The notes below the pieces were generated by a model. It saw only the letters and a list, made by a program, of their open reading frames with translations, made no database searches and was not told the DNA's origin. A stretch of 64,000 nt of DNA from Homoserinibacter sp. GY 40078 (GTDB taxonomy: Bacteria > Actinomycetota > Actinomycetes > Actinomycetales > Microbacteriaceae). The stretch covers positions 434,001-498,000 of the forward strand of contig NZ_VRTZ01000002.1 in assembly GCF_008017545.1 (NCBI RefSeq). Reading direction: 5' to 3'. This document shows, piece after piece, positions 49,820 through 58,056 of the stretch; within the stretch, counting starts at the first letter, position 1, and every line of letters begins with the position of its first letter. The position numbers were made by a program, and so were the translations under genes.

Positions 49820-51205
49820 GTGGCGACGCCCAACCCTCTCGACAAGGTCATCTCTCTCGCGAAGCGGCGAGGATTCGTCTACCAGGCGGGTGAGATCTAC
49901 GGGGGCTCGCGCTCCGCATGGGATTACGGCCCGCTCGGCACCTCTCTCAAGGAGAACATCAAGCGCGAGTGGTGGAAGTTCATGGTCCAGCGCCGTGACG
50001 ACATCGTGGGCATCGACTCCTCGGTGATCCTTCCCCGGCAGGTGTGGGAGGCGTCCGGGCACGTCGAGGTCTTCTCCGACCCGCTCATCGAGTGCCTCAA
50101 CTGCCACAAGCGCTACCGCGAAGACCACCTCCTCGAGGCCTACGAAGAGAAGAAGGGCCGTGCGCCCGAGAACGGCCTCGCCGACATCGTGTGCGAGAAC
50201 TGTGGCACCCGGGGCAAGTGGACGGAGCCGCGTGCCTTCTCGGGGCTCCTCAAGACCTTCCTCGGCCCGGTGGACGACGAAGAGGGCATGCACTACCTCC
50301 GTCCCGAGACGGCGCAGGGCATCTTCGTGAACTTCGCGAACGTCGCGTCGAGCTCGCGCATGAAGCCGCCGTTCGGCATCGCCCAGATCGGCAAGAGCTT
50401 CCGCAACGAGATCACGCCGGGCAACTTCATCTTCCGCACCCGCGAGTTCGAGCAGATGGAGATGGAGTTCTTCGTTCAGCCCGGGACGGACGAGGAGTGG
50501 CACCAGTACTGGATCGACGCGTCGTACGGCTGGTATCGCGACCTCGGCATCGGCGAAGACAACCTGCGCCTCTACGAGCACCCGCAGGAGAAGCTCAGCC
50601 ACTACTCCAAGCGCACCGTCGACGTTGAGTACCGCTTCGGCTTCACCTCGGGGGAGTGGGGCGAGCTCATGGGCATCGCCAACCGCACCGACTTCGACCT
50701 GAAGACGCACTCCGAGCACTCGGGCAAGGACCTCTCGTACTTCGACCAGACGACGAACGAGCGCTGGGTCCCGTATGTGATCGAACCCGCGTTCGGTCTG
50801 ACCCGCGCTCTCATGGCGTTCCTCATCGACGCGTACCACGAGGACGAGGCCCCCAACGCGAAGGGCGGAGTGGAGACGCGTACTGTGCTGCGACTCGACC
50901 GCCGGCTCGCCCCGGTGAAGGTCGCGGTGCTGCCGTTGTCGCGGAACGAGCAGCTCTCGCCGGTGGCGCGCGAGCTCGCCGCATCGCTTCGCGAGGACTG
51001 GATGATCGAGTTCGACGACGCGGGCGCCATCGGGCGCCGCTACCGCCGGCAGGACGAGATCGGAACCCCGTTCGCGGTCACGGTCGACTTCGACACCCTC
51101 GACGACAAGGCCGTCACGGTGCGTGAGCGCGACAGCATGGCCCAGGAGCGCGTGTCGCTCGACCGCTTGCACGGTTATCTCGCAGAGCAGCTCCGCGGCG
51201 CCTGA
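49820..51205 (+). CDS. glyS: Glycine--tRNA ligase, alpha-dimer type
   Basis: Charges tRNA-Gly. 461 residues, the class II homodimeric type. Motif 2-like [20 protein letters not shown], the motif 1 region [20 protein letters not shown], and motif 3 [10 protein letters not shown] are present. A zinc-like cluster with two Cys pairs ([12 protein letters not shown] and [10 protein letters not shown]) lies at about 92-136. The C-terminal anticodon-binding domain includes [18 protein letters not shown] 49820; the frame is open far upstream but similarity begins here. Ends by sharing a base with the next start (TGATG). Confidence 0.96.
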   Translation: MATPNPLDKVISLAKRRGFVYQAGEIYGGSRSAWDYGPLGTSLKENIKREWWKFMVQRRDDIVGIDSSVILPRQVWEASGHVEVFSDPLIECLNCHKRYREDHLLEAYEEKKGRAPENGLADIVCENCGTRGKWTEPRAFSGLLKTFLGPVDDEEGMHYLRPETAQGIFVNFANVASSSRMKPPFGIAQIGKSFRNEITPGNFIFRTREFEQMEMEFFVQPGTDEEWHQYWIDASYGWYRDLGIGEDNLRLYEHPQEKLSHYSKRTVDVEYRFGFTSGEWGELMGIANRTDFDLKTHSEHSGKDLSYFDQTTNERWVPYVIEPAFGLTRALMAFLIDAYHEDEAPNAKGGVETRTVLRLDRRLAPVKVAVLPLSRNEQLSPVARELAASLREDWMIEFDDAGAIGRRYRRQDEIGTPFAVTVDFDTLDDKAVTVRERDSMAQERVSLDRLHGYLAEQLRGA

Positions 51206-52182
51206 TGAGCTACCCGCCTCCTCCGGGCTTCGCGGCACCGATCGTTCCCGTCGCGCCCGAGCCGATCCCGCCGACTCCGTACCACCGGATGTTCCGCACG
51301 GTTCGCGGGTACGCGGCATGGCGGCCGCTCGTGGCGGTCGTGCTGTTCGCAGTCTTCGCGGGCGTCGCGCTCACGATCGTGTCGGTGCTGTGGCTCGTCG
51401 TGGCGATCCTCACCGGTGCTCTCGACCTCACGGGCGACCTCGGGTCGCTCGAGTCGGACCTCGTCGCTCAGACGACGGATGTGGCGAACCCGCTCTCGCT
51501 CGCGCTGCTCATGCTGAGCCTGGTGGTGCTCCTCCCGCTCGTACCGGCGGCCATGTGGTGCGCGGGCCTGCGTCCCGTGCGGGTCCGGCACTCGGTCGCC
51601 GGCCGGCTGCGCTGGGGTTGGATGGCGCGCTGTCTCGTGCCCGCGGTGGTCGTCACCGCCGTGGCGACGGGTCTGCCGTACCTCTTCGTGCTCATCGCGG
51701 GGGAGACGGTCGAGCCGGTTCCCGTCGATGGCGGGCTCTTCGCGCTGCTCGCGGTCATGATCATCGTGCTCGTGCCGTTGCAGGCGGCCGCCGAAGAGTA
51801 TGTGTTCCGAGGACTCATCCTGCAGGTGATGGGAGCATGGCTGCGCTGGTCGTGGATCGGCGTCGTCGTGTCGACCCTGATCTTCACGGTCGGCCACACG
51901 CAGTACGAGCTCTGGGGCGCGCTGAGTGTCGCGGTCATGGGCGCGGGTTTCGCGATCGTGACCATCCGCACGGGCGGACTCGAGGCGGCGATCGTCCTGC
52001 ACGTGGTGAACAACCTTGTGGCGCTGCTGCTTCTCGCGAGCGGTATCACGGGAACCACTCAGATGAGCTCGGAGGGCAGCGGCCCCCTCGCCCCGATCCT
52101 GCAGGTGGTCTTCACCACCGGATACGTGCTGTGGGTCGATCGGCTCGCGGCACGACGCGGCATCGCTCGGCTGACCGCCTGA
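51205..52182 (+). CDS. CPBP family intramembrane glutamic endopeptidase
   Basis: 325 residues with a Pro-rich cytoplasmic N-terminus (1-40) and about eight membrane helices. All three CPBP/Abi motifs are intact: AAEEYVFRG (EExxxR), FTVGHTQ (FxxxH) and HVVNNL (HxxxN). Such proteases process membrane proteins or bacteriocin peptides; the target here is unknown. ATG 51205 shares its A with the glyS TGA, so it is co-translated with a housekeeping gene. Confidence 0.88.
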   Translation: MSYPPPPGFAAPIVPVAPEPIPPTPYHRMFRTVRGYAAWRPLVAVVLFAVFAGVALTIVSVLWLVVAILTGALDLTGDLGSLESDLVAQTTDVANPLSLALLMLSLVVLLPLVPAAMWCAGLRPVRVRHSVAGRLRWGWMARCLVPAVVVTAVATGLPYLFVLIAGETVEPVPVDGGLFALLAVMIIVLVPLQAAAEEYVFRGLILQVMGAWLRWSWIGVVVSTLIFTVGHTQYELWGALSVAVMGAGFAIVTIRTGGLEAAIVLHVVNNLVALLLLASGITGTTQMSSEGSGPLAPILQVVFTTGYVLWVDRLAARRGIARLTA

Positions 52183-52222
52183 ACCGGGAATGCCTCGGCG
52201 CGTGCCGTCGTTGACACGTCAC

Positions 52223-52879
52223 ATGGCTGAACCCATCAAGATCGACATCTGGTCCGACATCGCCTGTCCGTGGTGCTTCATCGGCAAGCGGCGGTTCGAA
52301 GCGGGTGCGGCGGAGGCGGGCGTTCCCGTCGAGATCGAGTACCACTCGTTCGAGCTGTCTCCCGACACGCCGGTCGACTTCGAGGGCAGCGAGCTCGAGT
52401 TCTTCTCCCAGCACAAGGGGGTGCCCGAGGACACGGCCAAGCAGATGATCGCGCGCGTCACGGGGATCGCCGAGTCGGTCGGCCTTCACTACGACTACGA
52501 CGCGCTCCAGCACACGAACACGGTCAAGGCGCATCAGCTGCTGCACTACGCGAAGCTGCGCGGGCGGCAGTTGGAGATGAAGGAGCGCCTCCTGAAGGCG
52601 TACTTCGAGGAGGGGCGACACGTCGGCCGTGTCGCGGATCTCGCCGATCTCGCGGCCGAGCTCGGATTCGACCGCGACGACGTCATCCGCTCGCTCGAGG
52701 CCGATGAGTACCTCGACGACGTGCGTGAGGACCAGGCCGTGGCGACCGAGTTCGGCATCCAGGGTGTGCCGTTCTTCGTGATCGACCGCAAGTACGGCGT
52801 CTCGGGTGCGCAGGAGTCGTCGACGTTCGCCGAGGTGCTGCGTCAGGTCGCTACCGAGAAGGCCGGGGCGGTCGCATGA
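52223..52879 (+). CDS. DsbA/FrnE-family oxidoreductase
   Basis: 218 residues, cytosolic thioredoxin-fold protein. DIWSDIACPWCFIGKRRFE carries the CxxC active site (CPWC) near residue 15; helical insertion with HTNTVKAHQLLHYA; cis-Pro loop GIQGVPFFVIDRKYGVSGAQ. No signal peptide, as in FrnE/2-hydroxychromene isomerase-like members. ATG 52223 begins the domain; upstream in-frame codons to 52190 lack similarity. Stop overlaps a 26-codon ORF (ATGA) encoding two cysteines. Confidence 0.9.
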   Translation: MAEPIKIDIWSDIACPWCFIGKRRFEAGAAEAGVPVEIEYHSFELSPDTPVDFEGSELEFFSQHKGVPEDTAKQMIARVTGIAESVGLHYDYDALQHTNTVKAHQLLHYAKLRGRQLEMKERLLKAYFEEGRHVGRVADLADLAAELGFDRDDVIRSLEADEYLDDVREDQAVATEFGIQGVPFFVIDRKYGVSGAQESSTFAEVLRQVATEKAGAVA

Positions 52880-52956
52880 GCGGGCTCGTTCCGCTCGGCG
52901 ATCCGGATGCCGTCGTCTGCGAGGGCGACGTGTGCGAGATCCCCGCGGCCGAGTAG
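52876..52956 (+). CDS. 26-residue cysteine-containing protein coupled to the DsbA-like gene
   Basis: The ORF starts with ATG overlapping the upstream TGA (ATGA) and runs 26 codons to TAG at 52954-52956. The peptide ends VCEGDVCEIPAAE, with a CxxxxC pair flanked by acidic residues, and begins MSGLVPLGDPD. The four-base overlap, an in-frame stop followed at once by a terminator hairpin, and the cysteine pair next to a thiol oxidoreductase argue for a real gene. It may be a substrate, a redox regulator or a metal-binding tag. No family recognised. Confidence 0.55.
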   Translation: MSGLVPLGDPDAVVCEGDVCEIPAAE

Positions 52957-52974
52957 CCCGCAAGGCTCCGCGGG
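52957..52974. terminator. Short convergent terminator
   Basis: CCCGC (52957-52961) and GCGGG (52970-52974) flank an eight-base loop, directly after the 26-residue ORF and before the convergent YbaK gene stop. Confidence 0.4.
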
Positions 52975-53454
52975 TCAGCGCTCGGGCGCCGGCTCGGAGA
53001 TGTCCGCGACGGTCGCACCGAGACCGCGGATGAGGTCGTCGGCCATCACGAACAGGCTCGCCCCGTGCTCGCCCGCACCCATCGACACCCGGCGACCAAC
53101 GATGCGCTCGTCCACGTAGACGGGCCAGGCCGACGTGGATCCGAGCGGCGTGATGGTGCCGCGCTCGTATCCGGTCGCGTCCAGAGCGACGGAGGCCTCC
53201 GGCATCTGCAGCTTGTTGACGCCCACGAGCGCGCGGAGCTTCGGCCACGAGATCACCCGGTCTCCCGGGATCTCGGCGAAGAGGAAGGTGCCGTCGCTGC
53301 GCTTCACCACGAGCGACTTCACGACGTCGGAGGGGGTGATGCCGAGCAGCGCCGCAGCCTCCTCAAGGGACGACGCGGCGGGACGTTCGACGAACTCCAC
53401 CTCGATGCCCCGCTCGGCGGCATCCTGTGCGACCCGGTCGCGACCTGCGCCCAT
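52975..53454 (-). CDS. YbaK/ProX-type aminoacyl-tRNA deacylase
   Basis: 159 residues of the YbaK/aaRS-associated editing domain. Typical parts: SLEEAAALLGITPSDVVKSL with the conserved Lys, GTFLFAEIPGDRVISWPKL, and GYERGTITPLG with SAWPVYVDE. Such proteins hydrolyse mischarged Cys- or Pro-tRNA (Cys-tRNA(Pro) deacylase is the best guess). ATG 53454 has ribosome site GAGGAGG; the frame continues upstream without similarity. Divergent from dusB. Confidence 0.85.
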   Translation of the reverse strand: MGAGRDRVAQDAAERGIEVEFVERPAASSLEEAAALLGITPSDVVKSLVVKRSDGTFLFAEIPGDRVISWPKLRALVGVNKLQMPEASVALDATGYERGTITPLGSTSAWPVYVDERIVGRRVSMGAGEHGASLFVMADDLIRGLGATVADISEPAPER

Positions 53455-53494
53455 GTCCGGCCTCCTCGCGGCACGATCTGGAAGAATCAAGAGG

Positions 53495-54667
53495 ATGTCC
53501 ACCCTATTCGCGCCGTCGGCTGCTCCGCTGACGATCGGTTCTCTGCAGCTCGACGTGCCCGTCGTGCTCGCGCCGATGGCCGGGATCACGAACACCGCGT
53601 TCCGCCGCCTCTGCCGCGAGTACGGCGCGGGACTGTACGTGTCCGAGATGATCACGAGCCGCGCGCTCGTGGAGCGCACCCCGGAGTCGATGCGTCTCAT
53701 TCGTCATCACGAGTCCGAGACGCCTCGCTCCATCCAGCTCTACGGCGTGGACCCGAAGACGGTCGCCGAGGCGGTCACGATGCTCGTCGCCGAGGACCGC
53801 GCCGACCACATCGACCTCAACTTCGGCTGCCCTGTGCCGAAGGTCACGCGCAAGGGCGGGGGAGCGGCGCTCCCGTGGAAGACCGACCTGTTCCGTGCGA
53901 TCGTCGAGGGCGCAGTGAAGGCCGCGGGTGACATCCCGCTGACCATCAAGATGCGCAAGGGCATCGACTCCGATCACCTCACGTACCTGGAGGCGGGCCG
54001 GATCGCGGAGGGTGCGGGCGTGGCGGCGATGGCGTTGCACGCGCGCACCGCTGCGGAGTTCTATTCGGGCACCGCCGACTGGACCGCGATCTCGGCGCTC
54101 AAGGAGGCCGTCACGAGTGTTCCGGTGCTCGGCAACGGCGACATCTGGTCGGCCGACGATGCCGTGCGAATGGTCGAGCAGACGGGCTGCGACGGAGTGG
54201 TCGTCGGGCGGGGCTGCCTCGGTCGCCCGTGGCTCTTCGGTGACCTCGCGGCTGCGTTCCGCGCGCCGTCGGGCGAGTCGGCTCGCACCGCGCAGCCGAC
54301 GCTCGGCGAGGTGGCACGAGGATTCCGCCGGCACGCCGAGCTGCTCGTGGAGTTCTTCGACGGCGACGAGAACCGCGCGTGCCGCGATATCCGCAAGCAC
54401 GTCGCCTGGTACTTCAAGGGTTACGCGGTGGGCGGCGAGACCCGTGCAGCGCTCGCGCAGGCCTCGAGCCTCGCCGAGATCGACGAGCTGCTCGGCCGCC
54501 TCGACCCCGACCAGCCCTACCCGGGCGCCGATGCGGAGGGACAGCGCGGTCGAGCGGGGACTCCCAAGCAGCCCGCCCTGCCCGATCGGTGGCTCGATTC
54601 GCGCGAGCTGCAGGAGACGCATCGCGCCGAGCTCACGGAGGCGGAACTGGACACCAGCGGTGGGTGA
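53495..54667 (+). CDS. dusB: tRNA-dihydrouridine synthase
   Basis: FMN enzyme reducing uridines in tRNA D-loops. 390 residues. APMAGITNTAFRRLCREYGA at the N-terminus, HIDLNFGCPVPKV with the catalytic Cys, KMRKGID, LHARTAAEFYSG, and GNGDIWSADDAV with GVVVGRGCLGRPWLF. C-terminal helical domain and a variable polar tail (REL QETHRAELTE region). DusB-type rather than DusA by sequence style. ATG 53495 directly preceded by AAGAGG. Overlaps dgt by eight bases. Confidence 0.93.
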   Translation: MSTLFAPSAAPLTIGSLQLDVPVVLAPMAGITNTAFRRLCREYGAGLYVSEMITSRALVERTPESMRLIRHHESETPRSIQLYGVDPKTVAEAVTMLVAEDRADHIDLNFGCPVPKVTRKGGGAALPWKTDLFRAIVEGAVKAAGDIPLTIKMRKGIDSDHLTYLEAGRIAEGAGVAAMALHARTAAEFYSGTADWTAISALKEAVTSVPVLGNGDIWSADDAVRMVEQTGCDGVVVGRGCLGRPWLFGDLAAAFRAPSGESARTAQPTLGEVARGFRRHAELLVEFFDGDENRACRDIRKHVAWYFKGYAVGGETRAALAQASSLAEIDELLGRLDPDQPYPGADAEGQRGRAGTPKQPALPDRWLDSRELQETHRAELTEAELDTSGG

Positions 54668-55907
54668 TCTGGCCCCCGGCTACACGGAGGCCGATACCGA
54701 GCGCATGCTCCCGGAGGAGCATTCGACCCGCCGCAGCGACTTCGCGCGCGACCGGGCGCGCATCCTCCACTCGAGCGCCCTGCGCCGCCTCGCCGTGAAG
54801 ACGCAGGTTCTCTCGCCGACCGCGGGCCTCGACTTCGCACGCAACCGCCTGACCCACTCGCTCGAGGTGGCGCAGGTGGGTCGTGAGCTCGCCGTCAATC
54901 TCGGCCTCGACCCAGACGTCGTCGACACCGCGTGCCTCGCGCATGACCTCGGCCATCCGCCCTACGGGCACAACGGCGAGCGGGCTCTCAACGACTGGGC
55001 GCAGGACATCGGCGGATTCGAGGGGAACGCGCAGACGCTGCGGCTGCTCACCCGCCTGGAGCCCAAGGTGTTCGACGCCGAGGGGCGCGCCTACGGGCTG
55101 AACCTCACGCGGGCGAGCCTCGACGCGAGCTGCAAGTACCCCTGGCCCGAGCAGCAGGGCGTGCCGGATCCCTCCGGTCGCAGCAAATTCGGCTTCTACG
55201 CGGACGACACCCCCGCCTTCGCCTGGCTGCGGGCGGGGGCTCCCGAGCGGGTGCGGTGCATCGAGGCGCAGGTCATGGACCTATCCGACGACATCGCGTA
55301 CTCGGTGCACGACTTCGAAGACGCGATCATCACGGGGTACCTCGACGTGCGGGCCTTGTCGGCGCGGGTCGAGCACGACGAACTGGTCGACAGCATGGTC
55401 GAGTGGATCGGCGGAGAGCTCGATCACGCGACGCTCATCGCTGCCTTCGACCGGCTCGACAGCCTGCCGGACTGGATCGACAGCTGGGACGGCTCTCGGC
55501 GCGATCTCGCGCGTCTGAAGAACCTCACGTCGCAGCTCATCGGGCGCTTCGCCGGCGAGTCGGTGCGGGCGACGCGCGAGGCGCATCCGGAGGGTTCCCT
55601 CGCGCGGTTCGCGGCGGACGTCGTCGTGCCGCTCGAGACACAGGCCGAGATCGCCGTGCTCAAGGGCATCGTCGCGGCGAACGTGATGTCGACGAACGCG
55701 CGGAAGCCGATCTATGCGCAGCAGCGCAGCATCCTCAAGGAGCTCGCGGACGCTCTGTGGGCGGATCCGTCCCACCTGGATGCCGGATTCGCCGCAGATT
55801 TCGCCGCGGCGGGAGACGATGCGGCTCGTAAGCGGGTAGTCGTCGACCAGGTCGCCTCGTTGACCGACCCCTCGGCGAACGCCTGGCACGAGCGCCTCGT
55901 CCCGTGA
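54660..55907 (+). CDS. dgt: Deoxyguanosinetriphosphate triphosphohydrolase-like protein
   Basis: HD-domain dNTP triphosphohydrolase, 415 residues. Metal ligands H66 (RLTHSLEVAQ), H95-D96 (LAHDLGHPPYGHNGE) and a later Asp in MDLSDDIAYSVHD. Actinobacterial Dgt-like proteins control dNTP pools; specificity not predicted. GTG 54660 lies eight bases before the dusB stop, and translation may be coupled. In many actinobacteria dgt is followed by dnaG, as here. Confidence 0.9.
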   Translation: MGDLAPGYTEADTERMLPEEHSTRRSDFARDRARILHSSALRRLAVKTQVLSPTAGLDFARNRLTHSLEVAQVGRELAVNLGLDPDVVDTACLAHDLGHPPYGHNGERALNDWAQDIGGFEGNAQTLRLLTRLEPKVFDAEGRAYGLNLTRASLDASCKYPWPEQQGVPDPSGRSKFGFYADDTPAFAWLRAGAPERVRCIEAQVMDLSDDIAYSVHDFEDAIITGYLDVRALSARVEHDELVDSMVEWIGGELDHATLIAAFDRLDSLPDWIDSWDGSRRDLARLKNLTSQLIGRFAGESVRATREAHPEGSLARFAADVVVPLETQAEIAVLKGIVAANVMSTNARKPIYAQQRSILKELADALWADPSHLDAGFAADFAAAGDDAARKRVVVDQVASLTDPSANAWHERLVP

Positions 55908-55972
55908 CGGTGCATCCCCAGACGGTCCGCCCGGTCCGACGCGCGTGGCCGCGCGATCCTAGACTCTGAGTC

Positions 55973-57859
55973 ATGCCCGGCCTCATTCGCAGAAGCGACA
56001 TCGACGAGGTCAGATCGCGGATCAACATCGCCGACATCGTGGGCGACTACGTCACGCTGAAATCGGCGGGTGTGGGATCGCTCAAGGGGCTGTGTCCGTT
56101 CCACGAGGAACGCAGCCCGAGCTTCCATGTTCGTCCGGGCGTCGGCCGGTACCACTGCTTCGGATGCGGTGAAGACGGCGACGTGTTCACATTCCTGCAG
56201 CGCATGGATCACGTGTCCTTCCAGGAGGCGGTGGAGCGCATGGCGGGCCGCGCGGGCGTGGAACTGCACTACGAGGACGGCTCGGGCCCGGCAGCGGACC
56301 ACGGTCAGCGTGCGCGCCTGCTCGCGGCCAACGCCGCGGCCGAGCAGTTCTTCCGCACCCGTCTCGGTGAGCCCGACGCGCAGCCGGCGCGAGACTTCCT
56401 GGGTGGTCGCGGCTTCGACCAGGCTGCGGCCGAGCGGTTCGGCGTGGGATACGCGCCGAAGTCGTTCGACGCCTTGAAGAACGCTCTCTCGCGTCAGGGG
56501 TTCACGGAGCAGGAGCTCGTGGCGGCGGGGCTGCTCTCCACAGGCGAGCGGGGCAACAGCTACGACCGCTTCCGGGGGCGGGTGATCTGGCCCATCCGCG
56601 ACGTCACGGGGCAGACGGTCGGCTTCGGTGCGCGCAAGCTCTTCGACGACGATCAGGGCCCGAAGTACCTCAACACCCCCGAGACGCTCGTCTTCCACAA
56701 GAGCCAAGTTCTGTACGGGCTCGACCTCGCCCGGCGCGACGTTGCGAAGGGCAAGCAGGTCGTGATCGTCGAGGGCTACACCGACGTCATGGCGTGCCAC
56801 CTGGCGGGTGTGACGACCGCGGTCGCGACCTGCGGCACGGCCTTCGGCGTGGATCACATCAAGGTGGTCCGTCGCGTGCTCGGCGATGTACAGAACTCGG
56901 ACGCATCATCGACGGGCGAGGTGATCTTCACCTTCGACCCGGATGACGCCGGCCAGCGGGCCGCGAGTCGCGCCTTCGCGGAGGAGCAGCGGTTCGCCGC
57001 GCAGACCTTCGTCGCGGTCGCGCCCGACGGTCTCGATCCCTGCGATCTGCGCATCCACCGTGGCGACGACGCCGTTCGGCAACTGGTCGCGTCGCGGAAG
57101 CCGATGTTCGAGTTCATGATCCGCCGCCGACTCGCGGAGCACGACCTCGAGACGGTTGAGGGGCGGGTCGCCGCCTTGCGCGCCGCTGCACCGGTCGTGG
57201 CAGGCATCCGCGATCGCTCACTCAGCGTCGGCTACGTGCGCAGCCTGGCGGGGTGGCTCGGGATGGACCCCGCCGAGGTCGGGCGGGCCGTCACGAGTGC
57301 TGCGAATGTCGCACGTCGCTCCGAGCCGCGATCGGAGCACCGTGAGGCCCCCGCGGGGGAGGGCGACGCGCAGCCGACCCCGCGGGAGGCGCGGCTCGTC
57401 GACCTGCCGACCGACCCGGTCACGCGCATGGAGCGCGACGCGCTGATGGCGATCCTGCAGTACCCGAACGAGGTGGGCCCCGCACTCGTCGCCAAGGCGG
57501 CCGAGACCCGCTTCGCCAACTCCACCCTCGCCGTCGTGAAGGACGCGGTGCGCGCGAACCTCGACCATCTGGCCGACGGCTCCTGGCTGCAGCGGGTCGC
57601 GGATGAGGTTCCGCCCGGCTTCTCGACCCTCGTGTCGCAGCTGGGCATCGCGCCCATCCCCGAACGCCGTGAGCAGGTGGCGATCTACTGCGTCGGCGTC
57701 GTCACATCTCTCGTGGACCGCGATCTCCTCCGCCGCAAGGGCGAGATTCTGGGGGCGATGCAGCGTGCGCGCGCGGACGGCGACCGCGAGAGGGAGGCCG
57801 CTCTGAGCCGGGAGTCGGCTGCCTTGGAGAGCGAGCGGCGGGAATTGCGGGGCGAGTGA
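55973..57859 (+). CDS. dnaG: DNA primase
   Basis: Makes RNA primers for replication. 628 residues. Zinc domain C41, H44, C62, C65 (LCPFHEERSPSF, YHCFGCGEDGD). N-terminal catalytic region with FGVGYAPKSF and RVIWPIRDVTG. Toprim with VIVEGYTDVMA and the acidic TFDPDDAG. The C-terminal DnaB-binding part runs to about 628 with a polar linker (PAGEGDAQPTPREAR). TAGACT (55960-55965) lies seven bases before the ATG, so leaderless although it is preceded by dgt; no terminator in the 65-bp gap. Confidence 0.96.
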   Translation: MPGLIRRSDIDEVRSRINIADIVGDYVTLKSAGVGSLKGLCPFHEERSPSFHVRPGVGRYHCFGCGEDGDVFTFLQRMDHVSFQEAVERMAGRAGVELHYEDGSGPAADHGQRARLLAANAAAEQFFRTRLGEPDAQPARDFLGGRGFDQAAAERFGVGYAPKSFDALKNALSRQGFTEQELVAAGLLSTGERGNSYDRFRGRVIWPIRDVTGQTVGFGARKLFDDDQGPKYLNTPETLVFHKSQVLYGLDLARRDVAKGKQVVIVEGYTDVMACHLAGVTTAVATCGTAFGVDHIKVVRRVLGDVQNSDASSTGEVIFTFDPDDAGQRAASRAFAEEQRFAAQTFVAVAPDGLDPCDLRIHRGDDAVRQLVASRKPMFEFMIRRRLAEHDLETVEGRVAALRAAAPVVAGIRDRSLSVGYVRSLAGWLGMDPAEVGRAVTSAANVARRSEPRSEHREAPAGEGDAQPTPREARLVDLPTDPVTRMERDALMAILQYPNEVGPALVAKAAETRFANSTLAVVKDAVRANLDHLADGSWLQRVADEVPPGFSTLVSQLGIAPIPERREQVAIYCVGVVTSLVDRDLLRRKGEILGAMQRARADGDREREAALSRESAALESERRELRGE

Positions 57860-58056
57860 ATCCTGCGTCCGGGTTCATGAATGTGCATCCGTGACGCTCC
57901 CGCGCACGATTCCTGCGCCCGAGATTGCAGAGTCGTAAACAATCCCCATATGCGCCGTCCCGGCGGGAACGCTATGCGGACCCTGTGCTAGACCTGATAG
58001 CTCGCGCCGCCCGTCGTGGCGCGGTTTGCCGATCAAGAGAACAGGGGTACGCGGAT
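57860..58056 (+). promoter_or_regulatory. Promoter region of the ABC importer
   Basis: 197 bp without a gene. Candidate -35 TTGCAG (57925-57930) with -10 TATGCG (57949-57954; 18-bp spacer), or TAGACC (57989-57994). GCTAGACCTGATAGC is a weak inverted repeat near the latter. Not decisive. Confidence 0.35.
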
